A DNA stretch of 64,000 bases from Bulleidia extructa W1219 (lineage in GTDB: Bacteria > Bacillota_I > Bacilli_A > Erysipelotrichales > Erysipelotrichaceae): NCBI RefSeq assembly GCF_000177375.1, contig NZ_ADFR01000003.1, forward strand, positions 1-64,000, written 5' to 3'. Below the pieces are notes generated by a model. The model was not told the DNA's origin, made no database searches, and saw only the letters and a program-made list of their open reading frames with translations. Shown here piece by piece: positions 1 to 6,742 of the stretch; the stretch's first letter is position 1, and the number at the start of each line of letters is the position of its first letter. A program made the position numbers and the translations under genes.

Positions 1-1
1 T

Positions 2-652
2 GAAAAACAAGTTAAAAAACAAGGATTCCTAGGTCGTTTAATCTCCGAAAGTCCCGTGTTTAGTATGTATCTTGGTTTGTGTTCAACGCTGGCAATTTCT
101 ACCAGTTTGAATAATGCTCTTGGTATGGGGATTGGTGTTATCTTTGTATTGGTATTATCGAATATGTTGGTATCCATGGTTCGCCACATCACGCCAGATG
201 ATATTCACATTCCTGTTTATATTACTATTATTGCTACTTTGGTAACGGTTTTATCAATGTTGATGCATGCTTTTACTCCAACCTTGTTTACAGCATTGGG
301 TGCTTTCTTGGATTTGATTACAGTGAACTGTATTATCTTAGGTCGTGCCGAAGCGTTTGCTTGTAAGAACAATGTGGTAGATTCTGTCAAAGATGGTTTC
401 CAAATGGGGTTAGCCTATACGGGAGCTTTATTGTGCATGGCGGTGATTCGTCAAATTGTAGGAACAGGGATTTTATCCTTATCAAATCCTTTTACCGATC
501 AGTTGATTTTCAAAGTTCAATTGATTCCGGTAGGCTTTGAAATTCCATTATTTACAGAACAGTTTGGGGCCTTTATTACTTTTGCATGTATTGCAGCATT
601 AGTGGCTAATTATAAAAATAGATTAGCGACACAAGGAAAGAGAGGTAAATAA
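2..652 (+). CDS. rnfE: RnfE, electron transport complex subunit E (5' end cut off)
   Basis: Integral membrane subunit of the ion-pumping Rnf complex, which couples reduced ferredoxin oxidation to NAD+ reduction. The frame is open from base 2, so the true start lies just upstream of the window; an in-frame GTG at 56 falls inside the conserved region and is not a credible start. The visible 216 residues are very hydrophobic, with about six membrane segments. The family pattern LGLCSTLAISTSL is present, and a second Cys sits in TVNCIILG. In Rnf structures these two Cys, with the two of RnfA, hold an intramembrane [2Fe-2S] cluster. RnfA follows two bases after the stop, so they share an operon; rnfC, rnfD and rnfG are presumably upstream. 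Confidence 0.95.
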   Translation, partial: EKQVKKQGFLGRLISESPVFSMYLGLCSTLAISTSLNNALGMGIGVIFVLVLSNMLVSMVRHITPDDIHIPVYITIIATLVTVLSMLMHAFTPTLFTALGAFLDLITVNCIILGRAEAFACKNNVVDSVKDGFQMGLAYTGALLCMAVIRQIVGTGILSLSNPFTDQLIFKVQLIPVGFEIPLFTEQFGAFITFACIAALVANYKNRLATQGKRGK

Positions 653-654
653 AA

Positions 655-1227
655 ATGGATTTATTTACTTTATTGATTGGTGGTTTATTCATTAACAATA
701 TCATCCTGACAAAGTTTTTAGGTATGTGTCCTTTTATGGGGGTTTCCACCAAATTGGAATCGGCTTTAGGCATGGGAGTTGCGGTGATATTCGTTATTTT
801 CGGATCATCCGTTATTGCTTGGACGATTTATCATTATGTATTGGTTCCATTTCACATTGAATATATGGAGTTGATTACCTTTATCTTATTGATTGCTGCC
901 TTTGTTCAATTTGTGGAGTTGTTTATTAAAAAGAGCACGCCGGCTTTGTATAAGAGTTTAGGCATTTATCTTCCATTGATTACAACCAATTGTGCGGTTT
1001 TATTCGTTGCTCAAGATAACATTGCACAAGGTTATGATTTGGTTCATACAATGGTTAATTCTATTGCGATTCCAGCTGGTTTTGCACTAATGTTATTAAT
1101 TTTCGCTTCAATTCGTACACGTCTTCAACAAAATGATATTCCAAAGGCGTTTCAAGGAAATCCAATTGCAATGATTTGTGCGGCTATTATGGCGGTTGCT
1201 TTCTCTGCTTTAGCGGGTTTGGTTTAA
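655..1227 (+). CDS. rnfA: RnfA, electron transport complex subunit A
   Basis: A 190-residue membrane subunit of the Rnf complex, homologous to RnfE and to NqrE. The start lies three bases after the rnfE stop. Cys25 in LGMCPFMG and a second Cys in TTNCAVLF match the ligands of the intramembrane [2Fe-2S] cluster. About six transmembrane helices are visible and the length is normal for the family. The last codon overlaps the start of the next small gene by one base (TAATG), pointing to translational coupling. I am confident of this identification from the family motifs. Confidence 0.96.
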   Translation: MDLFTLLIGGLFINNIILTKFLGMCPFMGVSTKLESALGMGVAVIFVIFGSSVIAWTIYHYVLVPFHIEYMELITFILLIAAFVQFVELFIKKSTPALYKSLGIYLPLITTNCAVLFVAQDNIAQGYDLVHTMVNSIAIPAGFALMLLIFASIRTRLQQNDIPKAFQGNPIAMICAAIMAVAFSALAGLV

Positions 1228-1421
1228 TGCCGGCAGGAGTGGTTGCGGCGCTGATTGCCGTTGGATTAGTGGGTTTAAATGTTTGGCTATTAAGAGCTAA
1301 TCGTAAAACACCAGTTCCAAAGGGATGTGAAAATATAAAACCGGATTGTGAAGCGTGCTGTCTATCGGATTGTGAAGTACGTCATTTATACAAAGAAAGT
1401 AAAGTGGAGAAAGGAAAATAA
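1227..1421 (+). CDS. Small Cys-rich membrane protein between rnfA and rnfB, possible NqrM-like maturation factor
   Basis: A 64-residue protein whose ATG overlaps the rnfA stop; a longer reading from 1176 would overlap rnfA and is less likely. Residues 4-22 form one transmembrane segment. They are followed by basic residues and a cluster of five cysteines (C34, C41, C44, C45, C49). Single TM plus cytosolic Cys cluster is the architecture of NqrM (DUF539), the small protein needed to build the iron centre between NqrD and NqrE, which are homologues of RnfE and RnfA. The position directly beside rnfE and rnfA fits such a role. I see no residue-level identity that proves homology, so the function is inferred from architecture and context. 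Confidence 0.75.
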   Translation: MPAGVVAALIAVGLVGLNVWLLRANRKTPVPKGCENIKPDCEACCLSDCEVRHLYKESKVEKGK

Positions 1422-1422
1422 T

Positions 1423-1701
1423 ATGCAATTTGTCTATCCGACAGTCTTAATGATCGTTTTAGGTGCTTTGTTGGGGGCTATTTTGTCCTTTGCTTCTAAG
1501 AAGTTTGCGGTGGAAGTGGATACACGAGTAGAAGATGTTCGTGCTCTTCTACCAGGTTTGAATTGTGGGGCATGTGGAACTCCTGGTTGTGATGCCATGG
1601 CACAAATGCTTGTGAATGGTGAAATCAGTGTTGACCGTTGTCGTCCATCTAAACCGGATCAAAAGGAAGCGATCAATCGGTATTTAGCTGAAAATAGATA
1701 G
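1423..1701 (+). CDS. rnfB: RnfB, short form with membrane anchor and one [4Fe-4S] domain only
   Basis: Residues 6-28 form the N-terminal membrane anchor. A cluster domain follows with the Cys pattern C-GA-C-GTPG-C and a fourth Cys about 16 residues later (VDRC), the hallmark of the RnfB Fe-S domain. The protein stops at 92 residues, whereas most RnfB proteins exceed 180 and carry extra ferredoxin-type clusters at the C-terminus. No continuation exists in another frame: an intrinsic terminator and a tRNA gene follow at once. Start chosen at the ATG one base after the previous gene; the longer in-frame reading from 1348 runs through that gene. Electrons may enter through another subunit or a separate ferredoxin. 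Confidence 0.88.
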   Translation: MQFVYPTVLMIVLGALLGAILSFASKKFAVEVDTRVEDVRALLPGLNCGACGTPGCDAMAQMLVNGEISVDRCRPSKPDQKEAINRYLAENR

Positions 1702-1739
1702 AACGGATGTATAGACTCACTGTATACCGATAAAATAAG

Positions 1740-1766
1740 AAAAGCCCTTAGAATAAGGGCTTTTAA
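1740..1766 (+). terminator. Intrinsic terminator of the rnf operon
   Basis: A perfect hairpin, AAAGCCCTT and AAGGGCTTT around a short AGAAT-type loop, flanked by A and T runs, so it can also work for the minus-strand tRNA-His gene that ends nearby. Confidence 0.85.
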
Positions 1767-1773
1767 ATCATAA

Positions 1774-1849
1774 GGGCGATTGACGAGACTCGAACTCGCG
1801 AATGCTGGAGCCACAATCCAGAGTGTTAGCCAACTTCACCACAACCGCC
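1774..1849 (-). tRNA. tRNA-His (GTG)
   Basis: Read on the minus strand it folds as a cloverleaf. The acceptor stem is GCGGTTG/CAATCGC, with the extra 5' G (G-1) opposite C73 that is diagnostic of tRNA-His. The anticodon stem CTGGA/TCCAG encloses the loop TTGTGGC with anticodon GTG. The T loop reads TTCGAGT. CCA is not encoded. It lies convergently after the rnf operon. Confidence 0.93.
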
Positions 1850-1891
1850 ATATGCCTAAGTATTCTAGCATATAGAAAGGATGAGTTCAAT

Positions 1892-2617
1892 ATGCAAAAC
1901 ACAAAATTTTTATATACCATTGGTTATGAAGTTTATACTATTCAAGTCCAGGTTAAAAATATTCGACATTTGTATTTAAGGGTTATTGGAGATCATCTCA
2001 TACAAATTAATTGTCATCGTTTTGTTGAAAAGGAACAAATTCTTCATTTTATTCAAGCAAAGGAATCGTGGATTCGTCAACATTCTAATATCAGTCAAAA
2101 AGTGAGAAAGACTCGTATTCAAGACGGATACTTAACTATTTTTGGTCAGAAGCGATTAGTTACTTTAAAAAGAGGAGAAGTTAGAAATATTACTCCAATC
2201 AAGGACGGTTATGTGGTCACAATTCCTGAATTGACGCAAAAAGAATTTGATCAAGTGGTACAGCCTTTTTATCGTTTTCGCATTTTGAATGAAGCTATGA
2301 CGGTACGAGCAACTTACGATGAAAAAATTAGAAGAGCAGGAGTGGATAGAATCCCTCTTCTTTATGTTTCCAAGATGAAATCACGCTGGGGATCTTTTTC
2401 AGCTAGAACGAATCGAATTCATTTGAATCAACAGTTGATTTTTTATCCTAAATTAGCGTTAGAAGCTGTTTTAGCTCATGAATTTGCACATGTTTTAGTA
2501 CGAAATCATAGTTTAAAGTTTTATCAGGTGTTACTATCTTGGCTACCGGATTATAAAGAACGTTTAAAACTGTTGAAAAAAGAATCATACGATCTGGAAT
2601 GTAACGATCTTATTTGA
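1892..2617 (+). CDS. YgjP/WTP-type zinc metallopeptidase-like protein (DUF45, M48 superfamily)
   Basis: A 241-residue cytosolic protein. The core motif HEFAH, followed 7 residues later by another His (NHSLKFYQ), is the HExxH-type zinc site of the DUF45/YgjP family. The preceding SKMKSRWGSF segment is also typical. The family is thought to be related to the minigluzincin/SprT proteases; its substrates are not known. Start chosen at the ATG at 1892, after AGAAAGG at 1874-1880, because the longer frame from 1802 would run through the tRNA-His gene. It stands alone, between a divergent tRNA and the next promoter. Confidence 0.85.
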   Translation: MQNTKFLYTIGYEVYTIQVQVKNIRHLYLRVIGDHLIQINCHRFVEKEQILHFIQAKESWIRQHSNISQKVRKTRIQDGYLTIFGQKRLVTLKRGEVRNITPIKDGYVVTIPELTQKEFDQVVQPFYRFRILNEAMTVRATYDEKIRRAGVDRIPLLYVSKMKSRWGSFSARTNRIHLNQQLIFYPKLALEAVLAHEFAHVLVRNHSLKFYQVLLSWLPDYKERLKLLKKESYDLECNDLI

Positions 2618-2668
2618 AAGTGCTTTCATATTTTAATGAAATGATTGATAAGAATGATTCAAAAGCTC

Positions 2669-2696
2669 TTGAGTTGTTTGGAAAGCTTGCTACAAT
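2669..2696 (+). promoter_or_regulatory. Candidate sigma-A promoter upstream of the ankyrin gene
   Basis: A -35-like TTGAGT at 2669-2674, a 16-base spacer, and a -10 TACAAT at 2691-2696. Transcription would begin near 2703, before the short ORF at 2731 and the ankyrin gene at 2884. Confidence 0.5.
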
Positions 2697-2730
2697 AAAA
2701 TTAGAAGAAAACCAAAGTGAGGTGACTGTC

Positions 2731-2832
2731 ATGGAAAGGGTCGTTCAAACACAATTCATTTTCATTGATTCCATTCAGGGGGTCATCTTGGGCTTTGGTG
2801 CGGACAATGGTGTAGGTTTTAAAGTGGACTAA
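2731..2832 (+). CDS. Possible 33-residue peptide upstream of the ankyrin gene
   Basis: The ATG is preceded, five bases away, by a good ribosome binding site (GAGGTGA at 2719-2725), and a promoter lies just upstream. The peptide reads MERVVQTQFIFIDSIQG and ends after a short glycine-rich stretch; it has no known motif. An extension in the same frame back to TTG 2614 is possible but would start inside the previous gene's stop and cross the promoter. It could be a leader peptide, a small protein, or chance. The 51 bases between it and the ankyrin gene hold that gene's ribosome binding site. Confidence 0.35.
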   Translation: MERVVQTQFIFIDSIQGVILGFGADNGVGFKVD

Positions 2833-2883
2833 TTATATTGGTTCACTTTTTCTATACCCGTTTGAGACAAGGAGGTAAAGAAA

Positions 2884-3552
2884 ATGGATCAGACAAACTT
2901 AGAATTCTTCAAAGCTGCAGCGAGTGGTGATTTTGCGAAGGTATGTAGTGCAATAGCTAAAGGTGCTGATGTGAATGTCACCAATGGAGACGGTAGAACA
3001 GCTTTGATGAGAAGCGCTAAGCGTGGTTATGAAGACATCGTTCGTTTTTTACTGGATCATGGAGCTAAAGTGGATATGCGTGATAAAAATAATAAAACAG
3101 CCATTATGGGAGCTGCTAAGAAGGGACATTTGGAGATCGTTCGGATGTTAGAACATGCTGGTGCCGATGTGAATGCTCGTGATAATAAAGGGCGCAGTGC
3201 TTTAGCTAGGGCCTCTTTATTAGGTGAAAAAGAGACGGTTGAATATTTAATTTCAAAAGGGGCGGATGTAAATTCACAAGATGAAAAAGGAAGAACAGCT
3301 TTGATGGAAGCAGTGAATTCTTACAGCATGGATGTGGTTGAAGTATTGGTTCATCATGGAGCTAATGTGAATCAATCTGATTTTGAAGGCTGTACAGCTT
3401 TGATGAGAGCTGCTTATACAGGTATTCCAAGTTTAGTACAAACCTTACTACATTTAGGAGCCGATCGAACGATTAAAGATCATAATGGTCAATTAGCAAT
3501 CCATTATGTTCGCAAGGAATGTTTTGAAGATTTGAAAGGCGTTTTAGCGTAG
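2884..3552 (+). CDS. Ankyrin repeat protein
   Basis: A 222-residue protein made almost wholly of about six ankyrin repeats from residue 30 onward. Each has the usual G-x-TALM-x-A core, a leucine-rich helix (DIVRFLLDHGA, EIVRMLEHAGA, ETVEYLISKGA, DVVEVLVHHGA) and ADVN turns. No signal peptide or membrane segment is seen, so it is cytosolic and probably a protein-binding scaffold. The start follows a strong AGGAGG site. Only 13 bases separate it from the EF-G-like gene downstream, so they are probably co-transcribed; the ankyrin protein may bind that GTPase or the ribosome, but this is only inferred from position. Confidence 0.9.
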   Translation: MDQTNLEFFKAAASGDFAKVCSAIAKGADVNVTNGDGRTALMRSAKRGYEDIVRFLLDHGAKVDMRDKNNKTAIMGAAKKGHLEIVRMLEHAGADVNARDNKGRSALARASLLGEKETVEYLISKGADVNSQDEKGRTALMEAVNSYSMDVVEVLVHHGANVNQSDFEGCTALMRAAYTGIPSLVQTLLHLGADRTIKDHNGQLAIHYVRKECFEDLKGVLA

Positions 3553-3565
3553 AGAGGTATCCTAG

Positions 3566-5638
3566 ATGCAATTAAGAGATTATAAAGCCAATGAGGTTCG
3601 TAATGTTGTTGTTCTTGGTCACTCTGGAGCAGGTAAGTCTTCTTTAATTGAAGCAGCCATGTTTTATACTAAAGAAATTGATAAATACGGTAAAAACCAA
3701 GATGGAACAACCACTTTAAATTATGATGCAGAAGAAGGAAAACGTGGGTTATCGGTTTATTGCCATGTAGCTCCTGTTCTCTGGAAAGAAATGAAAATCA
3801 ATTTTATTGATACCCCGGGATATTTGGATTATCAAGGTGAAGAGGCGACCGGTTTAAGAGTGGGTGATAATGCTTTGATTGTTGTGGACGCAAAAGAATC
3901 TTTGAAATCAGGAACGATTCGAGCATGGAAAGAAGCGGCTCTTAAACAACAATTACCGACCATCTTCTTTATCAATAAGTTAGACGATGATCAGGCAGAT
4001 TTCCAAACACGTTATGAAGAATTAAGAGAAAAATTTGGTAAATCGGTGATTTTATTTGAAAGACCAATCATCGAAAACCGCAAAGTCTTAGGATCGGTGA
4101 ATATTCTTCGTAAGAAAGCTTGGTATTATGATCGTCCAAATAAACCGGAGCCGATACCGGATCAGTTAAAAGATGAAGTGGAAGCGTATTACAATGAAAT
4201 CAGTGAAGCCATTGCGATGGGTGATGATGAATTGATGGAAAAATTCTTCTCGGGAGAGGCCTTTGATGAGCATGAATTGGCTAAGGGCTTACGTTTGGGT
4301 GTTCGTTCAGGAGAGATTCGCCCTGTTTATTGCGGAAGTGCTGATCAACAGACCGGTATTGAACGTTTGTTGGATTTGATTCATGAATACTTCCCAAGCT
4401 ATGCAGAAAAAGGAAATGTGGAAGCGGAAGATCTCAAAGGAAATTCAGTTCTGTTAGAAACGAATGAGCAAGAAGCTTTGAGTGCCTTCATCTTTAAGAC
4501 AATCGTTGATCCTTATGTGGGTAAGATCTCTTATCTAAAGGTGATGAGTGGTGTTTTGAATAGTGATTCACAGGTATATAATCCTAAGAAAGAAATCACG
4601 GAAAAGGTTTCACAAGTGTATGTCTTAAATGGTAAATATCAAATTGGTGTGGGTAAGTTATTCACTGGTGATATTGGAGCGGTTGTGAAATTACAAAAGA
4701 GTGAAACTGGAGATACATTGGGAACACGAGCAAAAGAAGTCATTTATCCGGAAATTGAGTATCCAAAACCAATGCTAGGTTATGCCATTCACCCGGTTTC
4801 CAAGGCTGATGAAGACAAATTATCAGTGGGCATTCATAACTTGATGTCAGAAGATAAGACTATCCATTTTGTGAATAATGAAGAAACACATGAACAAGTA
4901 TTGTATGGGTTAGGAGATCAACATATTGATGTGATTCTTAGTAAATTGAAATCAAAATATAAAGTTCAGGTCACCACTTCCATTCCAATCATTCAATACC
5001 GTGAAACAATCACACAAACGGCTGAAGCACAAGGTCGCTATAAGAAACAAAATGGTGGCGCTGGTCAATTTGGTGATGTATGGGTACGCTTTGAACCATG
5101 TGATAGTGAAGAAATGGTTTTTGAAGAAGAAGTATTTGGTGGTGCTGTGCCAAAACAATTCTTTGCGCCAACGGAAACAGGTTTGCGTGAAGCTATGAAG
5201 AAAGGACCTTTAGCCGGTTATAAAGTGGTTGGTATTAAAGCAACTTTATACGATGGATCCTATCATCCGGTAGATTCAAAAGAGAATGCCTTTAAAGAAG
5301 CGGCTCGTTTGGCTGTTCAGGCAGGGTTACCAAAGGCGAAACCTGTCTTATTGGAACCGATTGGCAAGGTGACGGTTATGGCTCCGGAAGAGTATACAGG
5401 GACGATTATGGGTGATTTCACAAAGAGACGTGGCGTAATTACAGATGTAAATGCGAATGAAACAGGTGAACAAATCATTCAGGCAGAAGTGCCAATGGCA
5501 GAAATGTTGACGTATGCGGCCGAACTACGGTCCATGAGTCAAGGGGTTGGAACGTATGTTTTAAGTTTTGATCGTTATGAACAAGCTCCTCATGATGTAT
5601 CAGAAAAAGTGATTGCAACCAGAAAGGAAGCGGAATAA
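3566..5638 (+). CDS. Elongation factor G-like translational GTPase (FusA2 type)
   Basis: A 690-residue protein with the EF-G domain order. The GTPase domain carries P-loop GHSGAGKSS (about residues 18-26), DTPGY (G3) and NKLD (G4), followed by domains II to V; GAGQFGDVWVRFEP marks domain IV. The P-loop GHSGAGK differs from the GHIDAGK of canonical EF-G and matches the EF-G-like subgroup found beside normal fusA in many bacteria. Its role is unclear; a paralogue in translation or ribosome rescue is usual speculation. It lacks the sequence style of tetracycline-resistance TetM proteins. Co-transcribed with the ankyrin gene. Confidence 0.9.
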   Translation: MQLRDYKANEVRNVVVLGHSGAGKSSLIEAAMFYTKEIDKYGKNQDGTTTLNYDAEEGKRGLSVYCHVAPVLWKEMKINFIDTPGYLDYQGEEATGLRVGDNALIVVDAKESLKSGTIRAWKEAALKQQLPTIFFINKLDDDQADFQTRYEELREKFGKSVILFERPIIENRKVLGSVNILRKKAWYYDRPNKPEPIPDQLKDEVEAYYNEISEAIAMGDDELMEKFFSGEAFDEHELAKGLRLGVRSGEIRPVYCGSADQQTGIERLLDLIHEYFPSYAEKGNVEAEDLKGNSVLLETNEQEALSAFIFKTIVDPYVGKISYLKVMSGVLNSDSQVYNPKKEITEKVSQVYVLNGKYQIGVGKLFTGDIGAVVKLQKSETGDTLGTRAKEVIYPEIEYPKPMLGYAIHPVSKADEDKLSVGIHNLMSEDKTIHFVNNEETHEQVLYGLGDQHIDVILSKLKSKYKVQVTTSIPIIQYRETITQTAEAQGRYKKQNGGAGQFGDVWVRFEPCDSEEMVFEEEVFGGAVPKQFFAPTETGLREAMKKGPLAGYKVVGIKATLYDGSYHPVDSKENAFKEAARLAVQAGLPKAKPVLLEPIGKVTVMAPEEYTGTIMGDFTKRRGVITDVNANETGEQIIQAEVPMAEMLTYAAELRSMSQGVGTYVLSFDRYEQAPHDVSEKVIATRKEAE

Positions 5639-5639
5639 A

Positions 5640-5665
5640 GGAAATCGGAAAAGATTTCCTTTTTT
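5640..5665 (+). terminator. Terminator after the EF-G-like gene
   Basis: Hairpin GGAAATC/GATTTCC followed by six T. Confidence 0.85.
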
Positions 5666-5670
5666 AGAAG

Positions 5671-5689
5671 GGGGAATTCTAAATTCCTC
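5671..5689 (+). promoter_or_regulatory. Hairpin in the ssb leader
   Basis: GGGGAATT and AATTCCTC pair over eight positions (one G.T) around a CTA loop, about 45 bases before ssb. No T run follows, so it is not an intrinsic terminator. I do not recognise it as a known riboswitch. Confidence 0.3.
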
Positions 5690-5731
5690 GGGAAAGAAGT
5701 AGGTGAGGCAATAAAGCCCAGGAGGAATGCT

Positions 5732-6043
5732 ATGTGTGATACTAATGTGGTAGAAATCAGTGGAACGATTGCAGAAGAACCTGTGTATCGAACCACTAAA
5801 AATGACCAAGGAATGTCAACTTTCTCTATTAAAGTGCAACGAAAGGAACCTTCCAAGGCAAAAGATTTTTTGAATATCGTAGCTTGGGGAGATCAAGCCA
5901 ACGTAGTTCGTGATTCTTATCATGAAGGAGAAAAAATTGGAGTAAAGGGACATCTGCGGAAACAATATTACATGACGCAAGATGGTACGAAACGTTATAA
6001 TCTTCAAATTGTAGCAGAGGATATTTACCGACCAAAAAGTTAA
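5732..6043 (+). CDS. ssb: Short single-stranded DNA-binding protein
   Basis: A 103-residue OB-fold protein with SSB-family features: NVVEISGTIAEEPVYR at the N-terminus, then FLNIVAWGDQANVV, and KGHLRKQYY later. It would bind single-stranded DNA in the cytoplasm. Typical SSB proteins of about 150-180 residues end in a flexible acidic tail with a DDDIPF-like tip that recruits repair and replication proteins. This protein ends right after the OB fold (YRPKS) and has no such tail, so it is probably a secondary SSB, not the replicative one. The start follows a CCAGGAGG site. A terminator follows at once, so the gene is monocistronic. Confidence 0.88.
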   Translation: MCDTNVVEISGTIAEEPVYRTTKNDQGMSTFSIKVQRKEPSKAKDFLNIVAWGDQANVVRDSYHEGEKIGVKGHLRKQYYMTQDGTKRYNLQIVAEDIYRPKS

Positions 6044-6069
6044 AAACACGGTTTCAACCGTGTTTTTTT
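6043..6069 (+). terminator. Terminator after ssb
   Basis: Hairpin AACACGGTT/AACCGTGTT followed by a T run. Confidence 0.88.
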
Positions 6070-6073
6070 ATGC

Positions 6074-6079
6074 CATAAT
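6074..6079 (+). promoter_or_regulatory. -10-like element close to the TRIC-family start
   Basis: CATAAT ends seven bases before the ATG at 6087, with no ribosome binding site between, so the mRNA would be leaderless. No convincing -35 is visible; the bases 17 upstream fall in the loop of the preceding terminator. Confidence 0.4.
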
Positions 6080-6086
6080 AGTGCAT

Positions 6087-6731
6087 ATGAATGCGTTTTT
6101 GACTTTTCAGTGGATTTTGGAAATGCTAGGAACGATTGCGTTTGCTATATCAGGTTCAATTATTGGTATGCGTTCACAATTAGATTTATTTGGAGTTTCT
6201 ATGTTGGCGGTAATTACAGCGACTTGTGGCGGTTTGATCCGAGATGTTATTTTAGGGGTATTCCCTCCTGCCTCTTTACAAAACCCCATCTATATATTAG
6301 TTTCGATTCTGGTTGGAATTATCTCTTTTTATGTGGTTTATTTTCAAGTAGGAGAACATGTCCTTCGTCGTAAAAAGGCACGAATGGTTTTGTTATGGAT
6401 GGACTCCGTTGGCTTGGGTATTTTTACAGTTGTAGGGATCGCTCAAGCATATCGCTTATACCCGGAAGGTGGCAATTCTTTATTGGTGCTAGCGGGAGTG
6501 ATGACTGGTGTTGGTGGAGGATTGGTTCGTGATGTAATCGTGAATGAATTACCACAAATTTTTCGTAAGGATATTTATGCAAGTGCTTCTATCATAGGAG
6601 CGCTAGTTTGTACTTGGTTGATTCGTATGCAAGTAACTGTGAGTATTTGGATGTTATTTGGTACAATATTAATAGCGATTATACGTTTGGTAGCGGCGTA
6701 TCGAAAATGGGAGTTGCCGAAGTTGAAATAA
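6087..6731 (+). CDS. TRIC-type/UPF0126 membrane cation channel
   Basis: A 214-residue protein with about seven membrane segments, built from two copies of the UPF0126 unit. These are seen as ATCGGLIRDVILGVFPP (first half) and GVGGGLVRDVIVNELPQIFR (second half). The family is the bacterial/archaeal branch of TRIC trimeric channels, which pass monovalent cations such as K+. Start chosen at ATG 6087, since the longer frame from 6060 begins inside the ssb terminator. The next gene starts 11 bases after the stop with its own AAGGAG site. Confidence 0.88.
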   Translation: MNAFLTFQWILEMLGTIAFAISGSIIGMRSQLDLFGVSMLAVITATCGGLIRDVILGVFPPASLQNPIYILVSILVGIISFYVVYFQVGEHVLRRKKARMVLLWMDSVGLGIFTVVGIAQAYRLYPEGGNSLLVLAGVMTGVGGGLVRDVIVNELPQIFRKDIYASASIIGALVCTWLIRMQVTVSIWMLFGTILIAIIRLVAAYRKWELPKLK

Positions 6732-6742
6732 AGGAGAAGAAC

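Noticed and set aside
1701-1860. A continuation of rnfB in another frame
   Set aside because: No Cys-rich frame exists; a terminator and tRNA-His follow directly.
2614-2730. Upstream extension of the short ORF from a TTG codon
   Set aside because: It starts inside the previous gene's stop, lacks a ribosome binding site and crosses a promoter; only the part from 2731 is plausible.
5590-5856. Minus-strand ORFs at the EF-G/ssb junction
   Set aside because: They cross a terminator and the ssb start and have no site.
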